From Phycisphaerae bacterium (GTDB lineage Bacteria > Planctomycetota > Phycisphaerae > Phycisphaerales > SM1A02): a DNA stretch of 64,000 nt. Shown here piece by piece: positions 19,309 through 27,486 of the stretch; positions within the stretch are counted from its first letter, which is position 1; each line of letters opens with the position of its first letter. A program made the translations under genes and the position numbers. The notes under the pieces are model-generated. The model made no database searches. It saw only the letters and a program-made list of their open reading frames with translations, and was not told where the DNA came from. The stretch lies in contig PAQL01000015.1 in NCBI GenBank assembly GCA_002709295.1, forward strand, positions 62,001 through 126,000, read 5' to 3'.

Positions 19309-21137
19309 TCCTCGCCGTCGTGTTCATGGCGCCGTTCTCGTGCGCCTCGACCGGCACTGATGACCACCTCCGAGCCGACCTGATGAAGGTCACGGACCGG
19401 CGGATCGTCATGGGCGTGGAATCGAGGATCGTCACCTGGGCGCCGTCCGAGACGATCGCGAGGGAGGCGACCCGGGCCGCGTTCGCCCGGATGGCCGCTC
19501 TCGAGCAGGCGATCAGCGACCATCGGTCGCGAAGCGAATCGATGATCGCGGTCGAGTCGGTGGGGGAACCGGTCCCGATCTCCGAGGACTTCGCCCTGGC
19601 GATGTCGCGGTCACGGGTCTGGCGTCATCGATCAGGGGGTGCGTTCGACCCCACGATCGGACCGTTGACCGCACTGTGGCGCGACTCCCGCCGTTCGGGA
19701 AGGACGCCGGCGGCTCGTGACGTCGAGTTCGCGGCAACCACGGTCGGCTGGTCGAAGCTGGATTTCGACGAGCAGGCTCGCACGATCGAGTTCCTCACGG
19801 CGGCGATGCGGCTCGACTTCGGTGGCATCGGGAAGGGGCTGGCCGCCGACCTCGCCCTCGAGACGATGCGTGCCCATGGCCTGCCGCGAACGCTGATCGA
19901 GGTCGGTGGGGACCTCGTGGCCGGTTCGCCTCCACCGGGCCGGACGGGTTGGAAGGTCCGGATAGAGACCGTGCCCTGGGACGACGAGGTCGAGATGGAG
20001 CTTGCCGATGCGGCGATCGCGACCAGCGGCGACGTGGAGCAGTTCCTCGAGGTCGAGGAGGACGGCGCCATGGTCAGGCTCGGGCATCTGCTCGATCCGA
20101 GGACCGGTCGACCGATCCGCACCCGACGCGAGGCGACTGCCATCGTGCGCGGTGGCGGTGCGTTCAACGGTGCCGACGCGGATGCGCTCGCGAGCGTGGG
20201 GGTGGTCCTCGGGTTGCGAGGCGCCGCGCGGGTCGCGGACGGCACCCTGGACGCGGAACTCCGTGTGGTCGAGGCCTCCCGCCGGGACGCCGACGGATCG
20301 ACGCCCGACGGCTGGCGGGTCGAGAGACTTCGCATCGCGTCCGATCCCGCCTGGGCGGGTGAATGCGATGTCGAAGTCGTCTGCGACGGCTTCGCATTCA
20401 CCGAAGGGCCGGTGGTTCGAGCGGATGGATCGGTCTGGTTCACGGATCAGCCGAACGACCGGATCGTGCGATGGTCGCCGGAGAACGGCTGCGAGACGGT
20501 GATCCAACCGGCGCTCCGGGCGAACGGCCTGGCCGTGGACGGGGAGGGCCGTCTCATCGCCTGTGCCGAGGCGAGGAACGAACTCGTCGGCTTCGAAGCC
20601 GATGGCAGGGTCATCGTCCTGGCGACCGGCGAGGGAGCGCCATTCAACGGGCCGAACGATCTCTGGACGGCACCGGACGACTCGATCTGGTTCACCGATC
20701 CCTGGTACCGGCGATCGTGGCACGAGGGGGACGAGCCTCGGCGTTCCCCCGCGGTCCACCGTCGTCTCCCCGACGGCGTGATCCACGAGGTGGCCGGGGA
20801 CTTCGGCCGGCCGAACGGGATCGTCGGAACTCCGGACGGAGAAACCCTCTACGTCGCGGACATCGATCGTGATCGACTCTGGTCGTACCCGATCGAGGGA
20901 GGGAGGACGCTGGGGCCGCGTCGCATGGTGGTGCCGATCGGTTCGGACGGCATGGCGATCGCCGAGGATGGCATGGTGCTCCTGACCGGACGGGGCGTGT
21001 TCGTGGTGGACCCGGAACGACGAGCCTTGATCCGCACTCTCGTTCCCGACGAGTCATGGTGCGCGAACGTGGCGGTGGGAGAGGGCGGCATCTGGATCAC
21101 GGCCGGAGACCGTCTGCTCCGCATCCACGCCCCCTGA
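19287..21137 (+). CDS. ApbE-like flavin transferase fused to SMP-30/gluconolactonase
   Basis: A 616-residue exported protein. Residues about 25-345 match ApbE (FAD:protein FMN transferase): the GGAFDPTIGPLTALW block, DFGGIGKGLAADLALE, IEVGGDLVAG and DLADAAIATSGDVEQFLE then GHLLDPRTGRPI, the Thr/Asp-rich FAD and Mg sites. Residues about 360-616 are an SMP-30/gluconolactonase six-blade propeller (CDGFAFTEGPVVRADGSVWFTDQP, FNGPNDLWTAPDDSIWFTDPW, GRPNGIVGTPDGETLYVADID). ApbE flavinylates proteins such as Rnf/Nqr subunits; SMP-30 hydrolyses sugar lactones. The GTG start at 19287 overlaps the preceding gene by 22 bases. The N-terminus is a weak signal with PFSC, an imperfect lipobox. A frameshift joining two genes is not suggested by the sequence. 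Confidence 0.82.
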   Translation: MRRLQGLILAVVFMAPFSCASTGTDDHLRADLMKVTDRRIVMGVESRIVTWAPSETIAREATRAAFARMAALEQAISDHRSRSESMIAVESVGEPVPISEDFALAMSRSRVWRHRSGGAFDPTIGPLTALWRDSRRSGRTPAARDVEFAATTVGWSKLDFDEQARTIEFLTAAMRLDFGGIGKGLAADLALETMRAHGLPRTLIEVGGDLVAGSPPPGRTGWKVRIETVPWDDEVEMELADAAIATSGDVEQFLEVEEDGAMVRLGHLLDPRTGRPIRTRREATAIVRGGGAFNGADADALASVGVVLGLRGAARVADGTLDAELRVVEASRRDADGSTPDGWRVERLRIASDPAWAGECDVEVVCDGFAFTEGPVVRADGSVWFTDQPNDRIVRWSPENGCETVIQPALRANGLAVDGEGRLIACAEARNELVGFEADGRVIVLATGEGAPFNGPNDLWTAPDDSIWFTDPWYRRSWHEGDEPRRSPAVHRRLPDGVIHEVAGDFGRPNGIVGTPDGETLYVADIDRDRLWSYPIEGGRTLGPRRMVVPIGSDGMAIAEDGMVLLTGRGVFVVDPERRALIRTLVPDESWCANVAVGEGGIWITAGDRLLRIHAP

Positions 21138-21247
21138 CCACACCGGAAGATGAACCGGCGGCTTCACGGGTTGGAGTGTCCGAACGGTTCATTCGGCCGG
21201 ATCACGAAGATGGGCTCGAAAACGGGGCCGGTGCGTTGTTCCGGTCT

Positions 21248-22648
21248 TCAGGGCATCGCATTCTTCGCCGCCTTGAACGCCTCGATGGCGCGGACTCGCG
21301 CCTGCTTCAAGTCGACCACCGGCGGTCGGGCGGTGCCGTCGAGGTGTTCCGGAGCCCAGCGACGGATGTAGTCGCCCTTCGGATCGAAGCGGTCCCGTTG
21401 CGTGTCGGGGTTGAACACCCGGAAGTAGGGGGCGGCGTCGGTGCCGGTCGAGGCCGCCCACTGCCAGCCGCCGTTGTTGCTGGGGAAGTCGGCATCCGCC
21501 AGCGAACGGAGGAAGAACCGCTCCCCCTTCCGCCAGTCCACGAGGAGATGCTTGGTGAGGAAGGTGGCCACGATCATGCGCCCCCGGTTGTGCATCCAGC
21601 CGGTCTTCGCGAGCTGGTGCATGCCGGCATCGACGATGGCGATCCCGGTCCGTCCCTCCCGCCAGAGGTCGAACGCGTCCGCGTCATCGTTCCAGGCGAC
21701 CCGGTCGGTCCAGCCGTGCAGCGGACGGTCCATGGAAAGCCTGGGGATCCCGTCCATCGCATGCCGGTAGAACTCCCTCCAGACGAGTTCGCTCAGCCAG
21801 GTGGCCGGCCCCTCGGACCATCCGGAGGGATCGGATCCGAACCGTTCGACCATCGCGTGCAGAGCGCGACGTGGGGAGAGGCTTCCGCACGCCAGCCAGG
21901 GGGAGAGCGTGCTGGTTCCGTCGAGGGCGGGAGGATCCCGGTCGTCGTGGTAGGTCTCGACCGGACCATCCAGGAAGCGTTGGAGTCTGCGACGGGGTTC
22001 GTCCTCCCCGGGGGGGAAGTCGCCGGAAGGATGCCGTCCGGTGAACGCCTCCGTGGTGATCTCGCCGTCGAGGACGCCGACCTCGACGTCGACTCCGGAG
22101 GCCGGCGGGGCGACGGGTGCGGGAATCCCCGATGCCGCCAGCAGCTTCAACCATGTCCGCTTGAAGGGGGTGAAGACGGTGTAGGGGGTGCCTCCGCCCG
22201 AGCGGATGTCGCGGACGGGCAGGATGACCTGGTTCTCATGTTCGACGAGCACACGGCCGTCCCGCCCGAGTGCGGCAGCGACCGCCTCGTCACGGCGGGT
22301 CTCGTCGATTCCGAACTCGCGTCCGACATGGACCTCGTCGGCCCCCATGCGTTCCGCGATTCCAGCGACCGTCGCGGCCACGTCCCGGTCACTCTCCACC
22401 TCCACCACTCGAAGGGCGAGGCCGCGATCCGCGAGTTCCGACTGCAGGGCGGCGATCCCGCCTGCGATCATCGCAAGGCGTGGCGATCCCAGATGGTGTC
22501 TCTCCCATGTTTCCGGGGTGACGAGGAACAGGGGGAGGCAGCCGCCCTCGCCGCGGCTCATCGCGGCATGCAGCACCGGCTGGTCGTCGATCCGAAGATC
22601 GTCGCGGAACCAGGCGATCGTGCGGCGAGGTTGGGAGATCGAGGTCAT
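21248..22648 (-). CDS. phrB: Class I CPD photolyase
   Basis: A 466-residue light-driven enzyme that splits cyclobutane pyrimidine dimers using FADH- and an antenna. The N-terminal Rossmann half starts IAWFRDDLRIDDQPVL. The catalytic half has WLSELVWREFYRHAM with the conserved Glu and Trp, GWMHNRGRMIVATFLTKHLL, and NNGGWQWAASTG at residues 391 onward. This last motif carries the Asn next to flavin N5 and the proximal Trp of the electron-transfer triad, consistent with an active photolyase. It is the last gene of the leftward island; the FAD oxidoreductase upstream ends nine bases before it. Confidence 0.95.
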   Translation of the reverse strand: MTSISQPRRTIAWFRDDLRIDDQPVLHAAMSRGEGGCLPLFLVTPETWERHHLGSPRLAMIAGGIAALQSELADRGLALRVVEVESDRDVAATVAGIAERMGADEVHVGREFGIDETRRDEAVAAALGRDGRVLVEHENQVILPVRDIRSGGGTPYTVFTPFKRTWLKLLAASGIPAPVAPPASGVDVEVGVLDGEITTEAFTGRHPSGDFPPGEDEPRRRLQRFLDGPVETYHDDRDPPALDGTSTLSPWLACGSLSPRRALHAMVERFGSDPSGWSEGPATWLSELVWREFYRHAMDGIPRLSMDRPLHGWTDRVAWNDDADAFDLWREGRTGIAIVDAGMHQLAKTGWMHNRGRMIVATFLTKHLLVDWRKGERFFLRSLADADFPSNNGGWQWAASTGTDAAPYFRVFNPDTQRDRFDPKGDYIRRWAPEHLDGTARPPVVDLKQARVRAIEAFKAAKNAMP

Positions 22649-22657
22649 GCGGGCGAC

Positions 22658-23878
22658 TCACTCATCGATGAGTTCGCGGGCGGTCTCGATGCCGATTCGG
22701 ACCGAGTTCTCGATCGAGGGGTCGTCCATCCAGTCTCCGGCGATTCGAATGCCCGGCGGAGCGTGCCTGTCTGGAGCCGATCCGGGTCGGGGGAGGGCAT
22801 GGGGGACGTTGGTGGTGATCAGATGTCGCCAGCCGCCGCCGTCGACTCCGAGGAGATCCGCGGCCTCTGCACGGATGGCGTCCGGATCGATGTCCGCGGC
22901 GTCGCGGTGGCCGGGACGCAGGCTCACCAGGACCGAATGGGTGCCTGCGGGAGCGATGCCGGGAGCGACTTCGCTGGGACTGCAAACGAGATTGACCTGT
23001 CCACGGCCCCGCCCGTCGAGCACGATGATCGGTTCCTCGATCACCCGATCCGTGGAGGCGAAGTGGACCGCGGTGGTGCCGGACCATCCCTCGGTGCTCG
23101 AAGGCGAAGTTCCGCCCAGCAGGCGTGCAGTCACGTCGAAGGGGGTCGCCAGGACGATCTCGGCGGCCTCGAGTCGACTTCCATCCTCGAGGACGACTTC
23201 ACCGGGGACGACGGAGGCCACGGTGGATTCCAGTCGGATGTCCCCCTCGATCGGAGCGGCGAGGGCGTCTGCGAGCGACTGCATGCCGCCGGCGGGCAGC
23301 TCCGCCGAACCCGTGGCGAAGCGGTGCAGCGTGCGAAGGAAGCGATCCGCCGGCACGTCGAGGTCCTCGTCGAGCATCACGCCTCCGAAGAACGGACGGA
23401 GGAACGATTCGGTGAAACCGGACGAGAACCCGGCGGACTCGATGCAGGACATGCCCGTGCCGTTCGCGTGGCCGCCCGCCGAGACCGCGGCCGCCGCTCG
23501 ACGGCAACGAAGCGCGGCCCGGAGATCACGGAATCTCGCGAGTCCGCTCCACCAGGCCTTCAGCCCGGCGAGAGGTTCGCGTCCGGGATCCACCATTCGA
23601 ATCCGTCTGTCCTCGGTCACCACGATCGCCCCGGAGGTGAAGGCGTGCCGGGGCGCGGCGTTCCTCGGAGCGAGTTCCTCGAGCGTGGTGTAGTTCGACA
23701 TGGAGACCTGGAAGCCCAGATCGCAGACGATCCCCTCGACCACGGTGCTGCCGAGACGGCCTCCGACCCTCGAGGACGATTCGATGACCGTCACGTCCCG
23801 CCCGGCATCCCGAAGGGTCCTTGCACAGGCGAGCCCGGTGGGGCCGGCTCCGACGATCAGGACTGGGGGGTTCGACAT
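22658..23878 (-). CDS. FAD-dependent amine-oxidase-like protein
   Basis: A 406-residue flavoprotein with an N-terminal dinucleotide fold, VLIVGAGPTGLACARTLRDAG near residues 6-26, followed by ESSSRVGGRLGS (the second FAD contact) and a C-terminal GIRIAGDWMDDPSIENSV FAD-binding motif. It resembles protoporphyrinogen-oxidase-like or monoamine-oxidase-like NAD(P)/FAD proteins that are frequent beside photolyase genes. The substrate is unknown. ATG 23878 is preferred because it lies next to the fold; an in-frame start at 23893 (MDDRG) adds five residues. It starts 31 bases after folE and lies nine bases upstream of phrB. Confidence 0.85.
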   Translation of the reverse strand: MSNPPVLIVGAGPTGLACARTLRDAGRDVTVIESSSRVGGRLGSTVVEGIVCDLGFQVSMSNYTTLEELAPRNAAPRHAFTSGAIVVTEDRRIRMVDPGREPLAGLKAWWSGLARFRDLRAALRCRRAAAAVSAGGHANGTGMSCIESAGFSSGFTESFLRPFFGGVMLDEDLDVPADRFLRTLHRFATGSAELPAGGMQSLADALAAPIEGDIRLESTVASVVPGEVVLEDGSRLEAAEIVLATPFDVTARLLGGTSPSSTEGWSGTTAVHFASTDRVIEEPIIVLDGRGRGQVNLVCSPSEVAPGIAPAGTHSVLVSLRPGHRDAADIDPDAIRAEAADLLGVDGGGWRHLITTNVPHALPRPGSAPDRHAPPGIRIAGDWMDDPSIENSVRIGIETARELIDE

Positions 23879-23909
23879 GCCGCGATCATCCACGCCCGGA
23901 GCCGGTTCA

Positions 23910-24635
23910 TCAACCCGACCCGGTCATGATGTCCTGGATCTCCCGCCGTCCGGCGGCGTCCCGGACCCACAGGCCGCCGGCCGAGCGGGTCCTCATGACC
24001 GAACCGCAGCTCTTCACCCCTCTCAGCTGCATGCAGGAATGGGTGGCCTCGACCATCACCAGGCACGCGGCGGGCCGGAGATGCTCCTCGATGGCCTCGC
24101 GGATCTGTCTCGTCAATCGCTCCTGCTGCTGGGGTCGCCGGGCGAGGATCTGCACCGTTCTGGCGAGCTTGGAAAGACCGACCACCCGGTCGTGCTGGGG
24201 CTGATAGGCCACGTGCGCCACGCCGGTGAACGGCAGGAGATGGTGTTCGCACATGCTGGTGAAGGGAATGTCGCTGAGCATCACAGGATCGTTGCCGTCC
24301 TGGTCGAACTGTCTCGCCAGGTGCACGCCGGGATCCTCGCTGATGCCGCCGAAGAGTTCGCCGTAGGCCTTCGCCACGCGGCGCGGCGTGTCGAGAAGTC
24401 CCTCGCGATCGGGATCCTCGCCGATGCCCAGGAGGATCTCCCGGACCGCGTTCCGGATGCGGGGAAGATCGAAACCGGATTCGTCGGTGTCTCCGGTGTC
24501 GACCTCGTCGTGGGGTCTGAGGTCATGAATCACGCGAGCATTCCTTGCATGGGGAGTTGGAGTTGCTGACGGGAGAGGTTTCGAGGAAGCCTTGATCCGG
24601 GATTCGCACATCGGGACGACTTTTCGAGCGGGCAT
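23910..24635 (-). CDS. folE: GTP cyclohydrolase I
   Basis: Converts GTP to 7,8-dihydroneopterin triphosphate, the first step to folates and pterins, as a toroidal homodecamer. The zinc site is intact: Cys129 and His132 in MCEHHLLPF, and Cys201 in THSCMQLRG. The catalytic core is complete, and the length is 241 residues from ATG 24635, with a disordered 45-residue N-terminus; a second in-frame ATG at 24611 gives 233. Its position between photolyase and flavoprotein genes suggests a supply of pterin or folate (for example, a methenyl-THF antenna) for the photolyases; that is inference. Confidence 0.94.
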   Translation of the reverse strand: MPARKVVPMCESRIKASSKPLPSATPTPHARNARVIHDLRPHDEVDTGDTDESGFDLPRIRNAVREILLGIGEDPDREGLLDTPRRVAKAYGELFGGISEDPGVHLARQFDQDGNDPVMLSDIPFTSMCEHHLLPFTGVAHVAYQPQHDRVVGLSKLARTVQILARRPQQQERLTRQIREAIEEHLRPAACLVMVEATHSCMQLRGVKSCGSVMRTRSAGGLWVRDAAGRREIQDIMTGSG

Positions 24636-24640
24636 GGTGT

Positions 24641-25021
24641 TCAGTCCCTGACGAGACGGATCTGAAAGGATCCCCGCGCCCGATCCGGATCCACCACCCG
24701 GCGACCCTGCATCATCACGACCCGTTCCTGATCCACCAGTCGTCGCACCGCTCTTCGGACCGGCTCGAGCCCGGACTTCCAGTTCTCCGGATCGATGCGT
24801 CGAGCGACATCGGTGAGGCATATCGAATCGGAGGGACCTCGGCCTCGAAGCATGTCGATCACGGTCTTCTCGATGCTTCGATCACGATCGCGCACCGGAT
24901 GACTTCGACAGGCCTTCGAGCAGTGCAGGACCGAATCCCAGTCCCTGGCCCACTTCTTCCGCCAGGTGAAGGAGCGGCCGCAGGTCACGCAGACGCGGGT
25001 TGGCAGGGGGGATCGTCTCAT
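24641..25021 (-). CDS. DUF2256/DUF3253-like small zinc-ribbon protein
   Basis: A 126-residue protein. Its N-terminus is a treble-clef-like DUF2256 motif with cysteines 11, 14, 34 and 38: C-V-T-CGRSFTWRKKW followed by C-S-K-A-C. Residues 47-126 form a small winged-helix-like domain of the DUF3253 type (IEKTVIDMLRGRGPSD, LTDVARRID, VRRAVRRLVDQERVV, MQGRRVVDPD). DUF2256 proteins have been noted as neighbours of cryptochrome/photolyase genes; their function is unknown. The ATG (25019-25021) overlaps the upstream gene's TGA (ATGA), and only five bases separate it from folE. Confidence 0.85.
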   Translation of the reverse strand: MRRSPLPTRVCVTCGRSFTWRKKWARDWDSVLHCSKACRSHPVRDRDRSIEKTVIDMLRGRGPSDSICLTDVARRIDPENWKSGLEPVRRAVRRLVDQERVVMMQGRRVVDPDRARGSFQIRLVRD

Positions 25022-27486
25022 GCGTCCTGGAACAGGGTGCCGGCGGCGGCATCGACCCGCGAGGCCCCGAGATCCCTGAGGATGCATCCAGCGGCGGCGA
25101 TGCCGCTCTCGATCGCGTGCTCGACCCGGTTGCCGAGGCACCAGTCGCCGCAGACGGCCAGGGATCGGTCCGCCGATCGGAGGTGATCGACGCCCGCGGG
25201 CCTGGAGACCAGCGAGAACCGCCATCGGTGTGCATCCCCGGGTGGGACCTCGCATCCGAGGATCCTTGCCGTGATCTCGCGGAGGAGTGGTTCGACCTCC
25301 TTGCGGTCCAGTTCGAGATGTCGTCGGGTCCAGTCCGGTGTCGCGTGCATGGTCCAGGCGCCGTGATCGTCCCGTCCCGGACGGCTGGCCTCGCGACAGA
25401 GCCAGCTGACGTCGGGGTCGGGGTCGGTCGCGACGTCGAAGCCCGGGTCGACCTCCACGCCATGGGTCATGAGCGTCCACGTGGGGTCGAAGTCCACCGC
25501 ACTCATGGTCCGGATCATCTCCGCGTCGATGGTCCGGCCCGGGTCTTCCACCAGGGGCTCCAGCAGACGCCGGGCCTGGGGTGCGGGGAGGGCGAGGACC
25601 ATGCGGCGGGCGGATTCGATGCGCTCGCCGTTCTCGTCGAGGGCGTGCCAGCCGTCGTCATGTCTCCGGATCGCGGCGACCGCATGGCCGAAGCGGACCC
25701 GCAGGTCGGACTGCAGATGTGCCACCAGTCCCTTCATCCCCGAGGTCCCGACGTACCAGTCGTCGGCGGGCGGTCGCACGGTGCCGTCGATCAGCCTGAC
25801 GCGTGGTCGCCATTCAGTGACGACACCGTCCCGGATCCAGCTCTCGGTGAGGGGGCGACGATGATCGCCGCGAAGGCGCAGCACCTGGCAGCCGTGGTCG
25901 TGCGCGACACGACGGCCCTCTCCCCGGCGTCGGGTGCTGGACCGTCCGCCCGGACCTCGTCCCTTGTCGAGCAGCACCACGTCGTGGCCGTGATCCAGCA
26001 GGGTCCTCGCGGCCATCGATCCGGCGACACCGGCTCCGACGACCAGGACCCGGTCTCTGGAGATGTGGCCGCGGATTCGATGGCGCAGTCGGTCCGGATC
26101 GAGACGTCGCGCGTGTGCGGCGGTCGGTCGGGTTCGAAGGGAGCCGGTCACCGGACGGTCCTCGGGGAACGGACGATCGAAGAGACCGAGGCACCACAGA
26201 AGGCCGCCGATCGAGTTCGGATCCCGTCCGTCGAGGGCGTAGCGATCGTTGAGATCGAGCAGTCTCTCGAGCATCTCAGGGGCATCGGCGCACCATTCGA
26301 GGATCGCCTTGCCCCAGGTCATGCGAAGATTGTTGTGCAGCCAGCCGCGTTCCCGCAGGGAGCTCTGTGCGAGATCCCACAGTCCGTCGCCGGTCCGGCT
26401 CCGGGACATCGCCTCCCATGATCGCATCGAGCGGGGATCATTCCGGTGCGCCTCCAGGGTCCTCCTCGCCCAGGCGGGCACGGCGCCGATGCGGTCGTGG
26501 CCGGGCTCGGTCCGGCAGAAGTGATGGGAGAGCTCCCGCCAGACCAGCAGCTCGTCGAGGAACTTGTCGCACCCGTCGCCGCCTCGGGCGGCAGCCTCCC
26601 TCGCCATTCGGAAGGGGGAGATCGATCCATGATGGATCCAGGGTGAGAGCCCGCTGGTCCCGTCGTCGGTGGCATCGTTTCTTCGGCGGTGGTAGCGGTC
26701 GATGTCCGTCTCGAGGAACCGGTTCCAGCGGGCGCGGGCTTCAGCCTCCCCGCCGTTCATCCCCGGGACCGGGCCGACCGAGTGGTCGACCGGCCAGGAC
26801 CCGACGAGGTCGCGGAGGTCCTGATCGGATCGGCCCATGAGATCGAGGGCTCCCGGCGGCAGGTCGGCCTCTCCGGCCACGGGTGCCTCCAGTCCGCAGG
26901 CCGGCCACTCGCGGTGGATCCTCGCGTTCCATCCGGACTCGCAGGCGCTTCGGAACTTGAAGGCCCGATCATGGATCCCCTGCACCATCCGGCCCGGCAG
27001 GACGCAGGAGGCGTCGACCGCGATCACGGGGCCGTGGACATGGGCCGCGATGGCCCGCGTCCAGGCGGGATAGGGGTTGCGGGGGTGGTCCTCGGTCACC
27101 AGCATGCGGGCTCGTCCGGCAAGGTGCCGCAGGCCGCTGGTGCCACCGGAGTCCGGGGGCGTGATCGACATGGCGATGCCACGTTCTCGAAGATCTGCCT
27201 GGAGTCCGGCCCATCCCTGAAGCATGAAGAGGGTCTGGCGGTCGTTGGCGAAGTCGTGACGGCCGCCGAAGCCGGCGTGGACCACCAGCGGGGAGTTGGT
27301 CGACCTCGCCGCGTGGCAGGCGACCTCGAGCACCGGGTTCTCGTCGATGCGGCAGGCATGATGCAGCCATGCGACGACCACCGGTGAGGGTGGTGGGGCT
27401 CCGGTGCTTCCCTCGGAGATCGCCGCGCATCGTTCCGCGAGGTGGTCGGGCAGGCCGAGCCTGAGAATGGTCCCGTGATCGCTCAA
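25018..27486 (-). CDS. Class II-like photolyase fused to a renalase-like flavin oxidoreductase
   Basis: An 822-residue fusion. Residues about 35-470 form a photolyase/cryptochrome fold (VVAWLHHACRIDENPVLE, DELLVWRELSHHFC, GWLHNNLRMTWGKAILEW, ALDGRDPNSIGGLLWCLG), closest by eye to class II photolyases. Residues 480-822 are an FAD/NAD(P) oxidoreductase of the renalase type: VVGAGVAGSMAARTLLDHG (GxGxxG at 484-489), LDKGRGPGGRSSTRR, GTSGMKGLVAHL and a final VCGDWCLGNRVEHAIESG. TTG 27486 is chosen because it overlaps the SDR stop (TTGA) and leaves a short N-terminal tail; GTG 27381 is an alternative starting at VVVAW. Either order gives a two-flavin protein with light-linked potential. Confidence 0.75.
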   Translation of the reverse strand: MSDHGTILRLGLPDHLAERCAAISEGSTGAPPPSPVVVAWLHHACRIDENPVLEVACHAARSTNSPLVVHAGFGGRHDFANDRQTLFMLQGWAGLQADLRERGIAMSITPPDSGGTSGLRHLAGRARMLVTEDHPRNPYPAWTRAIAAHVHGPVIAVDASCVLPGRMVQGIHDRAFKFRSACESGWNARIHREWPACGLEAPVAGEADLPPGALDLMGRSDQDLRDLVGSWPVDHSVGPVPGMNGGEAEARARWNRFLETDIDRYHRRRNDATDDGTSGLSPWIHHGSISPFRMAREAAARGGDGCDKFLDELLVWRELSHHFCRTEPGHDRIGAVPAWARRTLEAHRNDPRSMRSWEAMSRSRTGDGLWDLAQSSLRERGWLHNNLRMTWGKAILEWCADAPEMLERLLDLNDRYALDGRDPNSIGGLLWCLGLFDRPFPEDRPVTGSLRTRPTAAHARRLDPDRLRHRIRGHISRDRVLVVGAGVAGSMAARTLLDHGHDVVLLDKGRGPGGRSSTRRRGEGRRVAHDHGCQVLRLRGDHRRPLTESWIRDGVVTEWRPRVRLIDGTVRPPADDWYVGTSGMKGLVAHLQSDLRVRFGHAVAAIRRHDDGWHALDENGERIESARRMVLALPAPQARRLLEPLVEDPGRTIDAEMIRTMSAVDFDPTWTLMTHGVEVDPGFDVATDPDPDVSWLCREASRPGRDDHGAWTMHATPDWTRRHLELDRKEVEPLLREITARILGCEVPPGDAHRWRFSLVSRPAGVDHLRSADRSLAVCGDWCLGNRVEHAIESGIAAAGCILRDLGASRVDAAAGTLFQDA

